Positions 7,704 to 15,807 of a stretch of DNA of 58,951 nt are shown here, piece by piece; position 1 is the first letter of the stretch; the number at the start of each line of letters is the position of its first letter. The stretch covers positions 1-58,951 of the forward strand of contig NZ_JAGEOJ010000041.1 of the NCBI RefSeq assembly GCF_017573505.1. Direction: 5' to 3'. This DNA is from Actinomadura barringtoniae. Lineage in GTDB: Bacteria > Actinomycetota > Actinomycetes > Streptosporangiales > Streptosporangiaceae. The notes beneath the pieces are model-generated. The model had not been told where the DNA came from and searched no databases. It saw nothing but the letters and a program-made list of their open reading frames with translations. Both the position numbers and the translations under genes were made by a program.

Positions 7704-8599
7704 CAGCCTGTTGGGCAGGTGTCGCGGTACTCGGCGATGTTCTGGTCCGGCTTGGGGGCCGGGCACAGGAACTGCTCGTAGCGGGTGTCGTTGTCCACGA
7801 AACGCTTCATCCACGCGATGGCGTACTTGGCGATGGTGGTGTTCGGCGCGACGAACGTCATGTGCCCGGCGTTCTTGAGCTTGAGGTACGCCTTTTCCGG
7901 AGCCGAGGTGAGGTTGTTGTAGAACGGCTCGGCGTGCAAGGAGGGGGCGGCGATGAAGTCGTTGTCGGCGCCCATGATGAGGGTGGGGACCTTGACGTTC
8001 TGCCAGCCCTGGTCCAGGTGCCAGGGGGCGAGGGGGATGTCGGCCTTCAGGGAGGGGCGGTTCTGGGCGGCGCGCAGGGTTCCGCCGCCACCCATGGAGT
8101 GGCCCATCACGGCGAGGCGGGACGGGTCGACGCGGTCCTTCACCTTGCTCTGGGTGGCCACATAGTCCACCGCCGCAAGGAGTTGCTCTGCACGGGCGTC
8201 GGGGGCGTCGAAGAGGGTGTTGGTCTCCAGCGTCATGACGACGAAGCCCTGGGAGGCGAGGCGCGGGCCGTACCAGTCGATCCACGCCTGCGGAGAGACG
8301 AAGCCCGGCGAGACGGCGATGGCGCCGAACGTTCCCTGGCTGGTGTCGGTCGGGGCGTAGATGGTGCCCTTGTTGAAGCCCGTTCCGCTGCCCTGCGGCA
8401 CATCGATCTTCTCGATGGCGAACGGGCCCTTCTCCGCGGTGATGCTCGCCTCGGTGGGGGCCGGCCCTCGCTCGTACGGGCCGGACGCCACGCGGACGGT
8501 CAGCGCGGCGTGGGCCGGGGGCGTGACCGCGGCCCCGGACAGGCCGACGACGGCGGCCAGGGACAGAGCCTGAATCGACTTCTTCAGTTGTGCCTTCAC
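7703..8599 (-). CDS. Secreted cutinase / polyester hydrolase (PET-hydrolase-like fold)
   Basis: A 298-residue exported alpha/beta hydrolase very like the Thermobifida-type cutinases known to cleave polyesters including PET. The signal peptide ends at AHA (29-31). The nucleophile Ser168 lies in GHSMGGGG; the acid is Asp214 (GADND), the base is probably His246 (NAGHM), Trp193 sits in PLAPWHL, and Cys279/Cys295 match the conserved C-terminal disulfide. The oxyanion aromatic is Phe100 (SPGF) instead of the usual Tyr. Of the Thermobifida calcium-site residues as I recall them, the first Asp is kept but the second and third acidic ligands appear to be Lys and Ala. The GTG at 8599 is preferred because GAAAGG precedes it. 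It is coupled to the MCE gene. Confidence 0.92.
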   Translation of the reverse strand: MKAQLKKSIQALSLAAVVGLSGAAVTPPAHAALTVRVASGPYERGPAPTEASITAEKGPFAIEKIDVPQGSGTGFNKGTIYAPTDTSQGTFGAIAVSPGFVSPQAWIDWYGPRLASQGFVVMTLETNTLFDAPDARAEQLLAAVDYVATQSKVKDRVDPSRLAVMGHSMGGGGTLRAAQNRPSLKADIPLAPWHLDQGWQNVKVPTLIMGADNDFIAAPSLHAEPFYNNLTSAPEKAYLKLKNAGHMTFVAPNTTIAKYAIAWMKRFVDNDTRYEQFLCPAPKPDQNIAEYRDTCPTG

Positions 8600-8611
8600 C
8601 GGGGGGCCTTT

Positions 8612-8672
8612 CACTCATCGGGCCCTGCGGCGGGGGTGGAGACCGCAGGGTCCGATGAGTGTGCGACTCATC
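8612..8672. promoter_or_regulatory. Iterated ACTCATC/GATGAGT inverted repeats before the cutinase gene
   Basis: A 19-bp inverted repeat with one mismatch (8612-8630 with 8643-8661) carries ACTCATC at its outer end. A third copy, ACTCATC at 8666-8672, forms a second dyad with GATGAGT at 8654-8660. The block lies 13-73 bp upstream of the cutinase start, between divergent genes. It could be a repressor operator or a leader hairpin that affects ribosome access. Confidence 0.55.
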
Positions 8673-8801
8673 ACCTTCGCGAAGCTTCATGCGTACGTAC
8701 GGAGTTTTTCTGTACGCCTTGTCATCGCGCCACAAGGGACGCGTCCTACTTGGTCTGCCGCTGTCAAGCTTCGGAATCGGCCGCCGTGTTCAGATCGGCG
8801 C

Positions 8802-9899
8802 ATGTTGAAGCAAGCAGGAATCATCGCCGTCGCCGCCCTGGGCGCACTGCCGGTCGCCGGACCGGTCTCAGCCGCGCCGACGACCAAGTCGTTCACGTTC
8901 ACCTGCGCGTTTCCCAATGTGGGCGACAGGCAGGTGAAGGTCGAATACGACACCGATTTCCCGGCGAGCGTCCCGGCCGGGGAGCCGATGCCGGGCAGCA
9001 CCCTCACCGCGCGCGTGCCCGTGAGCGACAGCCTCGCAGCGGAGCTCCGGCAGAACCAGGATCTGAACCTTGAGGACACCGAGGCGCTGAGAAATCTCAC
9101 CATCACCGATTCTCAAGGCCGCCGACCACTCAGATACACCGACGCGCCCCACCCTCTGGTCTTGGCCGACCTCCTGGGTTCGGGAACCCGCACGGCTTCC
9201 TACACCGCCGTGACCAATGGGCCGACCTTCACCAAGCCGGGTGACGTCACGATCGAGACCGGCCCGCTGGTGCTGTCAATGCTGTCGGGCCACTGGATTC
9301 CTTTGCCGCCCGATGGTCTGCCTGGGTTGATCACGGACTGGGCGCCATGCAACCCCGATCCGGGCCAGGACCTCACTTTGGGAAAGGTGCAGGTCACCCC
9401 GGCACCACCGAAGAAGCTGGACTTCGGGGTCAAGGGGACGACGTCCCTGAGGGGAAGCGAGCCCATCGCCCTGTCCGGTTCGTTGAAGAGTGAGTACGAC
9501 GCCTCCACCGGCGAGGTCTCCGGAGACCTGAGCCTGGACCCGGTCACCGGCCACTTCTCCATCGCCGGGTTCATCCCCGCGACCGCCGACCTCGCGTTCA
9601 GCCCGGCAGGCAGGACGACGGGCACGTTCAACGGCAAGACCGCCGGCCTCAGCTCGCCGATGAACATCGGGCTGACCTCGATCACGGCGTTCGGCATCCC
9701 GGTCGGCGGAGGAACGGACTGCCGGACGACGGCGCCCGTCCAGTTCAACGCGACCGGGTCGGCCTCGGACGACTACTCCGCCGAGGTGTCCGGCGACTAC
9801 GAGCTGCCCGCGTTCGAGAACTGCGGGCCGCTCACCTTCCTGGTGAACGCGTTCCTTCCCGGGTCGGGCAATCCGCTCAAGCTCAGTCTCACGCGCTGA
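8802..9899 (+). CDS. Secreted DUF6801-like protein
   Basis: A 365-residue exported protein whose signal peptide ends at VSA (about 21-23). The first ~150 mature residues match the DUF6801 pattern (FTCAFPNVGDRQVKVEYDTDFP, a cysteine followed by beta strands, here broken up for reading), and a second beta-rich domain follows with cysteines at APCNPD, TDCRTT and ENCGPL. The ATG at 8802 directly precedes the signal peptide but has no good ribosome site. The gene is divergent from the cutinase operon and could share its control region. Function is unknown; an envelope or surface role is inferred. Confidence 0.75.
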   Translation: MLKQAGIIAVAALGALPVAGPVSAAPTTKSFTFTCAFPNVGDRQVKVEYDTDFPASVPAGEPMPGSTLTARVPVSDSLAAELRQNQDLNLEDTEALRNLTITDSQGRRPLRYTDAPHPLVLADLLGSGTRTASYTAVTNGPTFTKPGDVTIETGPLVLSMLSGHWIPLPPDGLPGLITDWAPCNPDPGQDLTLGKVQVTPAPPKKLDFGVKGTTSLRGSEPIALSGSLKSEYDASTGEVSGDLSLDPVTGHFSIAGFIPATADLAFSPAGRTTGTFNGKTAGLSSPMNIGLTSITAFGIPVGGGTDCRTTAPVQFNATGSASDDYSAEVSGDYELPAFENCGPLTFLVNAFLPGSGNPLKLSLTR

Positions 9900-9910
9900 C
9901 CCTGATCTCA

Positions 9911-9947
9911 CGAGCCGGTCGGATCGATGTTCGGTCCGACCGGCTCG
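9911..9947. terminator. Bidirectional terminator between convergent genes
   Basis: A perfect 13-bp stem (CGAGCCGGTCGGA / TCCGACCGGCTCG) with an 11-nt loop fills most of the 63 bp between two convergent genes. Confidence 0.7.
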
Positions 9948-9962
9948 GCGCGTGGCCTGCGT

Positions 9963-10475
9963 TCAGTGGCGGGCGGCGAGGACTTCGGGGGGAACGGAGA
10001 TGCTCGGCTCTTCGAGGTGCAGGCCGGTGGTGTTGGAGGCTTGTTCCATCGCGCGTTCCATTGCCAGCTGGGCGGCCTCCCGGCAGAGGGACGAACTGGG
10101 AGCGGTGATCTGGCCCTCGGCGCGGTCGGCGGCCTCCATGGCGGCGGTGGCCGCCTGGTAGGCGTCGTTCAGGAGGTAGGTGGCCAGGCCGCAGTCTTCG
10201 TGCGCGACCGCCTGGACTACGGCGCGGGCACCCCATGCGCTGCCCGCCGCGAGCTCGGAGAGCATGCGCGCGACGCCTTCGAGGGTTGAGGCGGGGTCGT
10301 CCGGTACGAGGTCGACGACGCCGAGGGCGTGCATCTGCGCGGCACAGGCCGCGTGGATGACGCGCTTGGCGGCGCAGGCGGCCGCCTCACGGTCGGCTTG
10401 GTTGCCCGCCTCGGCGGTGACGTAGGTGTACCGCGCGGCGAGCTTGGTATACGCGATGACGTGCTGAATAGGCAT
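9963..10475 (-). CDS. Hypothetical helical protein
   Basis: A 170-residue cytoplasmic protein, rich in Ala and predicted to be almost all helix, with five or six cysteines (AAACAAKRV, HAACAAQM, EDCGLAT, SSLCREA). No signal peptide or membrane segment. Helices of about 25 residues with periodic acidic and His residues suggest a four-helix-bundle-like fold, but I do not recognise the family. The ATG has GGAGAGG 6 nt upstream, a strong site. It is followed by a convergent terminator and appears monocistronic. Confidence 0.65.
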   Translation of the reverse strand: MPIQHVIAYTKLAARYTYVTAEAGNQADREAAACAAKRVIHAACAAQMHALGVVDLVPDDPASTLEGVARMLSELAAGSAWGARAVVQAVAHEDCGLATYLLNDAYQAATAAMEAADRAEGQITAPSSSLCREAAQLAMERAMEQASNTTGLHLEEPSISVPPEVLAARH

Positions 10476-10773
10476 GGAAACCCTCTCCTGGCGCGGGGGG
10501 CCCAGGTGTGGAAGTGCGGTCAGTCCATGGATCTACGGCAATGAAATACCGCTGTAAATACTCTCCGGTAGGTAAGTAACACCACGTTCACGCGAGGGCC
10601 GATCACCGGTCGAACCGTCTTGGTCGTGTGCGAGCCCCCGCCCACCCGAATATGTCGCCGCTGAGCGAACGCAAGATCCCGGCTGCTGAACTCTTCCGCG
10701 ACGCGACCGCCGGAACGGAACACCCGTAAGTTTCTCCTGACGGGCCCTATTGGCCGTCCGGAAACCTCGCTTG

Positions 10774-11190
10774 TTACCGGTCGGTAATTACTTCACCAGC
10801 ATTTACTGGCATCTTTGCCCAGACGATCTTCCCGCCCCCGGCCGGCCAGTGCGTACCCCACAGCTCGGCCAGATGATCGACGATCTCCAGCCCCCGCCCG
10901 CCGTCGTCCGCCACGCTCGCCCGCCTCGGCCGCGGCGGCGCCTGCGACGGGTCGTGCACCTCGATGATGAGCGCGCCGGGGATCGTTCGCAGAACGAGCG
11001 CGATGAGATGTCCAGGGCAGGCACGGATGCTGTTGGTGGCCAGTTCGCTCACCACCAACAAGGCGTCGTCCATCAACGTCGCACCGGCACCCCATTTGGC
11101 GAGCTGCACCTCGGTGAGATCCCGCAGCAGCCCGGCCGACGACGGCACGGCCAGCACCTCGCGCCTGAATTCCTCTTCACGGACGTTCAC
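10774..11190 (-). CDS. Anti-sigma-factor-type ATP-binding protein (RsbW/HATPase-like)
   Basis: A 138-residue GHKL ATPase domain protein. The N-box is seen in LLVVSELATNSIRA and the G-box in DDGGRGLEIVDHLAE. Proteins of this size are serine-kinase/anti-sigma-like regulators, very numerous in actinomycetes and often paired with XRE-DUF397 genes. Here the XRE gene is divergent with 104 bp between the starts, and the DUF397 gene follows it, completing the well-known trio linked to development and antibiotic control in Streptomyces. The GTG start has only a weak GGTGG upstream. The partner sigma or anti-anti-sigma factor is not identifiable. Confidence 0.85.
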   Translation of the reverse strand: MNVREEEFRREVLAVPSSAGLLRDLTEVQLAKWGAGATLMDDALLVVSELATNSIRACPGHLIALVLRTIPGALIIEVHDPSQAPPRPRRASVADDGGRGLEIVDHLAELWGTHWPAGGGKIVWAKMPVNAGEVITDR

Positions 11191-11294
11191 CCACCAAATG
11201 TTGACCCGGGAGATTACTCTCGGCTATGCCTTTGTCACTCCAGATGAGGGCCCGGCACTACACCCCCCGTAGCCCCACGTCAGAGGCGATGCAC

Positions 11295-12104
11295 ATGACC
11301 GACCTCGACCCGAAGGAATCGATCCAGGCGTTCTACGCGCGAGCCCTCGCCCGCGAACGCACCCGTGCGGGCATGACCCAGGATCAGCTAGGCGCGCATC
11401 CAGCCGTCATCGTCTCCGGCAAGCTGATCGGCCACGTCGAGAACTGCCGCCGCCCACCCACCGAACGCCTCTCCAAGGGCATCGACACAGCCCTCAATCT
11501 GGAGGAGTACTTCGAGAGCCTCTACGACCACATGGTGAAGGAGGACGGCCAGCCTTCCGATTTCTGGGAGTACCTAGAAGTCGAGCCTCACGCCGACTCG
11601 GTCAAGAGCTACGACAGTCAGTGGATTCCCGGACTGCTCCAGACCGAGGAGACCGCACGCGTAATCCTGAGCGCCGAGAACCAGGGCGACAAACTCGAGC
11701 GTCTGATCGCCAATCGGATGGAGCGCCAGGAGATCCTTCACCGCGAGGAGCCACCCTGGCTGGTCGTGGCCATCGATGAGCACGTGATCCGACGCACCGT
11801 GGGCTCGCGAGAGATCACTCGACGGCAGCTGGACCACCTCTACGCCCTGTCACAGAACCCCAACATCAACATCGTCATCGTGCCGGACGGCGCACAGGTC
11901 TACCCGACCGGGTCGTTCATTCTCCTTGGGTTCGCCAAAGGCCCAGACCTCGCCTACCTGGAGTGCGCTGGGGACAACAAGCGCATTCTCGATAACGACA
12001 GGAAGGTGAAGGAGCTCTCGATCATCTTCGATCGGATCACCACGGCTGCCATGACGGTGGCAGACTCAAGGGAGCTGATCCGTAAGGTTCGGGAGGGCAT
12101 GTAA
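11295..12104 (+). CDS. XRE-family regulator with DUF5753 domain
   Basis: A 269-residue DNA-binding protein. The N-terminal helix-turn-helix spans about residues 12-55 (RTRAGMTQDQLGAHPAV, then HVENCRRPP). The remainder is the DUF5753 ligand/partner domain (IPGLLQTEETARVIL, RQEILHREEPPWLVVAIDE, NINIVIVPDGAQ). The start at 11295 is chosen because AGAGG lies 8 nt upstream, although ATG at 11289 is also possible. Its TAA overlaps the ATG of the DUF397 gene by one base, so the two are translationally coupled, the usual arrangement for this regulator pair. Confidence 0.9.
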   Translation: MTDLDPKESIQAFYARALARERTRAGMTQDQLGAHPAVIVSGKLIGHVENCRRPPTERLSKGIDTALNLEEYFESLYDHMVKEDGQPSDFWEYLEVEPHADSVKSYDSQWIPGLLQTEETARVILSAENQGDKLERLIANRMERQEILHREEPPWLVVAIDEHVIRRTVGSREITRRQLDHLYALSQNPNINIVIVPDGAQVYPTGSFILLGFAKGPDLAYLECAGDNKRILDNDRKVKELSIIFDRITTAAMTVADSRELIRKVREGM

Positions 12105-12298
12105 TGAGCTTGGACTTCTCGTCCGGTCGCTGGCGCAAGAGCAGCTACAGCGGCGGTGACGAGACCTCGACATGCGTTGAGGTGGCCGGTTTGAACGCGG
12201 CCGTCGGCGTGCGGGACAGCAAGGACCCGGACGGGCCCAAGCTGGTCCTCTCCCCCACCGACTGGAGGCTGCTGATCTCTGGGATCAAGCGCCTCTGA
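12104..12298 (+). CDS. DUF397 small regulator
   Basis: A 64-residue protein with the complete DUF397 signature: WRKSSYSGG, then a Cys-Val-Glu-Val-Ala strand, VRDSKDPDGP and a C-terminal SPTDWRLLISGIK. DUF397 proteins act with the preceding XRE protein, and in some Streptomyces systems the pair behaves like an antitoxin/regulator module. Overlap with the upstream stop codon (TAATG) supports stoichiometric expression. Confidence 0.92.
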   Translation: MSLDFSSGRWRKSSYSGGDETSTCVEVAGLNAAVGVRDSKDPDGPKLVLSPTDWRLLISGIKRL

Positions 12299-12479
12299 GC
12301 TTGGATGATGGTGGCGCGAGCAGCGGCGCCCGCCCGTGCCACCATCGAACGACAAACGTAGTTAGCGGGCCGTGTCCGTGGGAAGTCATCGAGTGATCGA
12401 CCGGCTTCGCTGACTGCTCATCCGTTGCTAGAGCAGGCCGGTACCGACCGTCAGATTCTAGTGACTTAGTGTGGTGACC

Positions 12480-13394
12480 ATGCGCGCAGTTACCTATGAC
12501 GCCTATGCCTCTGACAACTCGCGGCTGTGGGTGGGCGAGGTGCCCGATCCCAAGGTCGGGCCTGGTCAGGTCCTCATCGAGGTACGGGCCGCCGGGGTCA
12601 ATCCGGTGGACTGGAAGCTCATGGCCGGTGGCCTGGACGGGATGATGGACGTCTGGTTCCCCGTCATCCCCGGCTGGGACGTCGCCGGGGTGGTGCGGGC
12701 GACCGGGCCGGACACCCCTGAGTTCGCGGTGGGCGACGAGGTCCTGTCGTACGCCCGCAAGGACGTCGTGCATGGCGGCACGTTCGCCGAGCTGGTCGCG
12801 GTGAACGCGGCCTCGGTCGCCAAGAAGCCGGCGTCGCTCGACTGGAATCAGGCGGCGGGCGTTCCCCTGGCAGGCCTGACCGCGCAACGCAGCCTCGACC
12901 GGCTCGACGTCGGCCCCGACGATGTGCTGCTCGTGCACAACGCCTCCGGCGGCGTGGGCAGCTTCGCCGTGCAGATCGCGCGCCATCGCGGCGCGCGGGT
13001 CATCGGCACGGCGTCCGAACGCAACCACGACTACCTGAGCGAGCTGGGCGCCGAGCCGATCGCCTACGGGGACGGCGTCGTTGAGCGGATCAAGCAGGCC
13101 GCACCCGACGGAGTGACCGCGGTGGCGGACTTCGTGGGCGGGCAGCTGGAGACCACGCTCGCGGTCCTCGCCCAGGGCGGACGTCACGTGTCGATCGCCG
13201 ATCCCACGGTCGAGCAGAAAGCCGCGAGCGGGCACTGGATCTGGGTGCGCCCGGACGGCGCCAAACTCGCGGGCCTCGTCGAGCTCCCGCTCAAGGTCGA
13301 GGTGGCCGGAACGTTCACCCTGGAGAAGGCCGGCGAAGCGTTCGACGCCAGCCGCGAAGGCCACACCCGCGGAAAGCTGATCATCACCCCGTGA
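12480..13394 (+). CDS. NADP-dependent medium-chain oxidoreductase (quinone reductase-like)
   Basis: A 304-residue MDR-superfamily protein lacking the structural and catalytic zinc cysteines, so most like quinone oxidoreductase / enoyl reductase members. The N-terminal GroES-like part shows AAGVNPVDWKLMAGG and PGWDVAGVV. The Rossmann motif is LLVHNASGGVGSFAVQIARHRG near residue 150, with the A-S-G-G-V-G loop that binds NADPH. The product ends at GKLIITP, the normal C-terminus. The ATG at 12480 gives the usual MRAVTYDAY start; GTG at 12471 is in frame but no clear ribosome site supports either. Substrate cannot be inferred from context. Confidence 0.88.
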   Translation: MRAVTYDAYASDNSRLWVGEVPDPKVGPGQVLIEVRAAGVNPVDWKLMAGGLDGMMDVWFPVIPGWDVAGVVRATGPDTPEFAVGDEVLSYARKDVVHGGTFAELVAVNAASVAKKPASLDWNQAAGVPLAGLTAQRSLDRLDVGPDDVLLVHNASGGVGSFAVQIARHRGARVIGTASERNHDYLSELGAEPIAYGDGVVERIKQAAPDGVTAVADFVGGQLETTLAVLAQGGRHVSIADPTVEQKAASGHWIWVRPDGAKLAGLVELPLKVEVAGTFTLEKAGEAFDASREGHTRGKLIITP

Positions 13395-13413
13395 CCGGGC
13401 GACGCCCGGGGCG

Positions 13414-13518
13414 TTAGCAGTCGGGGCGCTTTTCGCTGTTGTCGTTGTACCAGTTGGCCTGGTCGGAATTCGCCCGGCCGGTGATCCAGATGATCGACTT
13501 CGCTCTCGGACTTGTCAA
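13414..13518 (-). pseudogene. Possible 3' remnant of a small secreted-protein gene
   Basis: An open stretch of about 34 codons ends with a Tyr/Asn/Trp-rich tail (NWYNDNSEKRPDC, then TAA) resembling the ends of small exported cysteine proteins such as the neighbour at 14210, which also ends in Cys. There is no signal peptide, a stop lies just upstream, and the only start is a TTG within TTGACA. A decayed gene fragment is the best reading, but chance is not excluded. Confidence 0.3.
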
Positions 13519-13619
13519 GGGTTCTTTCGTAAGTCACTTTGCGTCATCCGTCGTGGGCTCTTTGAAACTATCGAGGGGCTATTGACAAGGGCCGGAATCC
13601 GGCGTGATCATCCAGCATC

Positions 13620-14156
13620 ATGAAGAAGACGAAGGTCATCGCCGCGGCCGCTTCTGTCGCCTTTGCGGGCGGGCTGATGGCGGTAACGCCCGCGGCTTCG
13701 GCCGCCTCCAGCACCACCAAGTGCCACAACACCGACAGCAAGAACTACAAGAACTTCGACCTTCCCGGGAAGACCGACATCGTCGGAGAGGGCCGCACCT
13801 GCATCACCAAATATTCGGACGGGCGCCTCACGGCGACCATCAGGTTCCAGTGGTCGGAGGCAACGCTTCCCGCGGTCGGCAGCGGCCACAAGTTCGACAA
13901 GTTCAACATCAACGTCAGGCTGGATCGCCGACCGAACGGCAGCACAAGTGACATCGCGCTGGCCAAGCGAACCTGCGACGTCACCAGCGACGTCAACGCG
14001 GACTGGAGCGGGGAGACCGCCTGCGGCATCAGCGTGCCCGACGCCTACAACTCCTCCTTTGACTTCTCCACCGACGGGTCGCTCACCTACAACATCGACA
14101 ACGATGGAGACGGCGACTCCACGTTCCAGCTCTACGGATCTCCGCTCGTGAAGTAA
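13620..14156 (+). CDS. Small secreted protein of unknown function
   Basis: A 178-residue exported protein. The signal peptide is textbook (MKKTK, hydrophobic core, ASA at 26-28). The mature domain is beta-rich with four cysteines (KCHNT, RTCITK, RTCDVT, TACGIS) and ends with an Asp-rich strand (NIDNDGDGDSTF) that could bind calcium. I do not recognise a family. No good ribosome site is visible; a TTGACA at 13582-13587 with a weak TGATCA 17 bp later would start transcription a few bases before the ATG, so a leaderless mRNA is possible. A strong terminator follows. Confidence 0.75.
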   Translation: MKKTKVIAAAASVAFAGGLMAVTPAASAASSTTKCHNTDSKNYKNFDLPGKTDIVGEGRTCITKYSDGRLTATIRFQWSEATLPAVGSGHKFDKFNINVRLDRRPNGSTSDIALAKRTCDVTSDVNADWSGETACGISVPDAYNSSFDFSTDGSLTYNIDNDGDGDSTFQLYGSPLVK

Positions 14157-14158
14157 GC

Positions 14159-14204
14159 CGTGAGGTGCGCGTCCATCGTCCCGGTGACGGACGCGCACCT
14201 CACG
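14159..14204. terminator. Bidirectional terminator between two secreted-protein genes
   Basis: A perfect 16-bp stem (CGTGAGGTGCGCGTCC with its complement) and 14-nt loop occupy the 53-bp gap between the convergent genes ending at 14156 and 14210. Confidence 0.8.
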
Positions 14205-14209
14205 AGATT

Positions 14210-14686
14210 TCAGCAGTGACCGATGGCCGGTTTCGTGCTCACGTTGTATTCGCGACTGTCGCCAGTGGCGGGCCAATCGATAACGCCGTATGCACGCACG
14301 CATTTGTTCCGGCCGTCCAGGCGCTTCGGACCGGCGTAATAGCGGAAGCCGCTGTATTCACCGGCCGAGGCGGTGTAGCTGCCGATGCCGCACCCGCCAT
14401 TCTTACAGGAGAGCGGATAGGTGTAGATGTACACCCCCATGGCCTTCAGCGTTCCCGAAGTGGTGCTGGAAGAGACCAACTCCGCGCAGTTGTAGTGGCC
14501 GTCCCAGTAGAGGTTCAGGTAGGCGAGAGTCTTGCCGCCGCCCGTGAGCCGCTGTTCTTCGACCAGGGTTCCCGAGCAGCGGTCGGCTGCCGCCGCCTGC
14601 CCTTGGAAACCGAGAGCTCCGATGAAGGACGTCGCGAGGAGCGCCGCGGCCAGTGCCGCGGGCGCCTTCTTGGTGGTGAATCGCAT
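14210..14686 (-). CDS. SapA-like (spore-associated protein A type) secreted protein
   Basis: A 158-residue exported protein with a signal peptide ending near QAAA (about 31-34). The mature part begins DRCSGTLVEE and contains YNCAELV, LSCKNGGCG, a YYAGP motif (GFRYYAGPKRLDG) and NKCVRAYG, ending in a terminal Cys. The six cysteines and the YYAGP...CV...G block resemble the Streptomyces spore-associated protein A family, whose function is not well defined. ATG at 14686 is chosen because GGGAGA lies 6 nt upstream; an in-frame ATG 11 codons earlier would disrupt the signal peptide. Confidence 0.65.
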   Translation of the reverse strand: MRFTTKKAPAALAAALLATSFIGALGFQGQAAAADRCSGTLVEEQRLTGGGKTLAYLNLYWDGHYNCAELVSSSTTSGTLKAMGVYIYTYPLSCKNGGCGIGSYTASAGEYSGFRYYAGPKRLDGRNKCVRAYGVIDWPATGDSREYNVSTKPAIGHC

Positions 14687-14794
14687 CGATGTCTCCCATC
14701 GCGGGGCCCAGCCCGGCACTCATGAAGCACGGGCGAGTGACTGGAGACTTTCAAGATCCACATCGGTGATCAACGCGCGTCTTGTTGACGATCA

Positions 14795-15721
14795 TCAAGC
14801 GTCGCTTGTCCTTGCGCGCCCCCGTCGCCAGCGAGCCGGCGGCATGCCGTAGCGGTTCTTGAACGCTCGGCTGAACGCCGCCTCCGACGTGTAGCCGACC
14901 CTCTCCGCGACGTGCACGACCGAAAGGGACGTGTCACGGAGCAGGTCGGTGGCGGCGTCCAGGCGCACGTGCGCGAGATAGGTGGCGGGCGGCTTCCCGA
15001 CGCGTGCGACGAACCGTTCGGCGAACACCGACCGGGACAGGTTGCACGCCCTGGCCAGTTCCTCGACCGTCCAGTCATGCGCGGGATCCCGGTGGATGAC
15101 GCTCAGGGACAGCCCGATCTGCGGATCGAACGCGCCCGCCAGCCAGTTGGGCTCGGCGTCCTCGCCCGCCGCCCAGGTGCGCAGGATCTGGATGAAGATC
15201 AGATCGAGGATGCGCGAGATCATGACCGCCGACCCCTGAGACGGCGACTGCATCTCGATGACGAGCATCCTCCGGGCGACCTCCAGCCCCTCCGGCGCCC
15301 CCTCCCCAGCCAGAACGATCATGGGCGGCAGGCTCCTCAGCAGATGGCTCGCCTGCGGATCCCCGATCCTGAACGTTCCGCTAAGCCACCGCACCACCCC
15401 GGCCGGGCGTTCACCCACATCACTGACGTGGTGGGCGTCGCCGCGCGGGAACAGCACGACATCGCCGCGACTGGCACGCTCAACGCGCGGGTCTCCGTCA
15501 AGGCGAAGCTCGATCTCGCCCTCTTCGATGAAGTACAGGCTGCCGAACCCGGCGAAGCCGATCGAGAAAGCACCCGGCGGCCGGTACGCGGCGACCCGTT
15601 CTCCACTCAGCCGGACGCTTCGCAGCAGCTCAGAGAGCAGGTCATCCGGCTGACTGAGCGCGACGTCCTGCGGGCCCTCGCCGGCCGGACGATCGGCAAG
15701 GTTTCCCGGCGGATCGGTCAT
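14795..15721 (-). CDS. AraC-family regulator with cupin sensor domain
   Basis: A 308-residue regulator. The N-terminal cupin (about 35-160) has the expected GSLYFIEEGEIELRL and GDVVLFPRGDAHHV motifs of the cupin-6 AraC group. The C-terminal double helix-turn-helix covers about 205-300 (WTVEELARACNLSRSVFAERF and VAERVGYTSEAAFSRAFKNRYG). Such regulators usually control an adjacent oxidoreductase or detoxification gene. The divergent EthD gene, 86 bp away, is the likely target. Confidence 0.88.
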   Translation of the reverse strand: MTDPPGNLADRPAGEGPQDVALSQPDDLLSELLRSVRLSGERVAAYRPPGAFSIGFAGFGSLYFIEEGEIELRLDGDPRVERASRGDVVLFPRGDAHHVSDVGERPAGVVRWLSGTFRIGDPQASHLLRSLPPMIVLAGEGAPEGLEVARRMLVIEMQSPSQGSAVMISRILDLIFIQILRTWAAGEDAEPNWLAGAFDPQIGLSLSVIHRDPAHDWTVEELARACNLSRSVFAERFVARVGKPPATYLAHVRLDAATDLLRDTSLSVVHVAERVGYTSEAAFSRAFKNRYGMPPARWRRGRARTSDA

Positions 15722-15807
15722 GGTCGCTGCCCATTCCTCTGATTAGTGTCGACGACCGTGAGCGTGCGCGCGCTGATTCCAACCGGAGATTAGCCGAGAG
15801 GCCAGCC

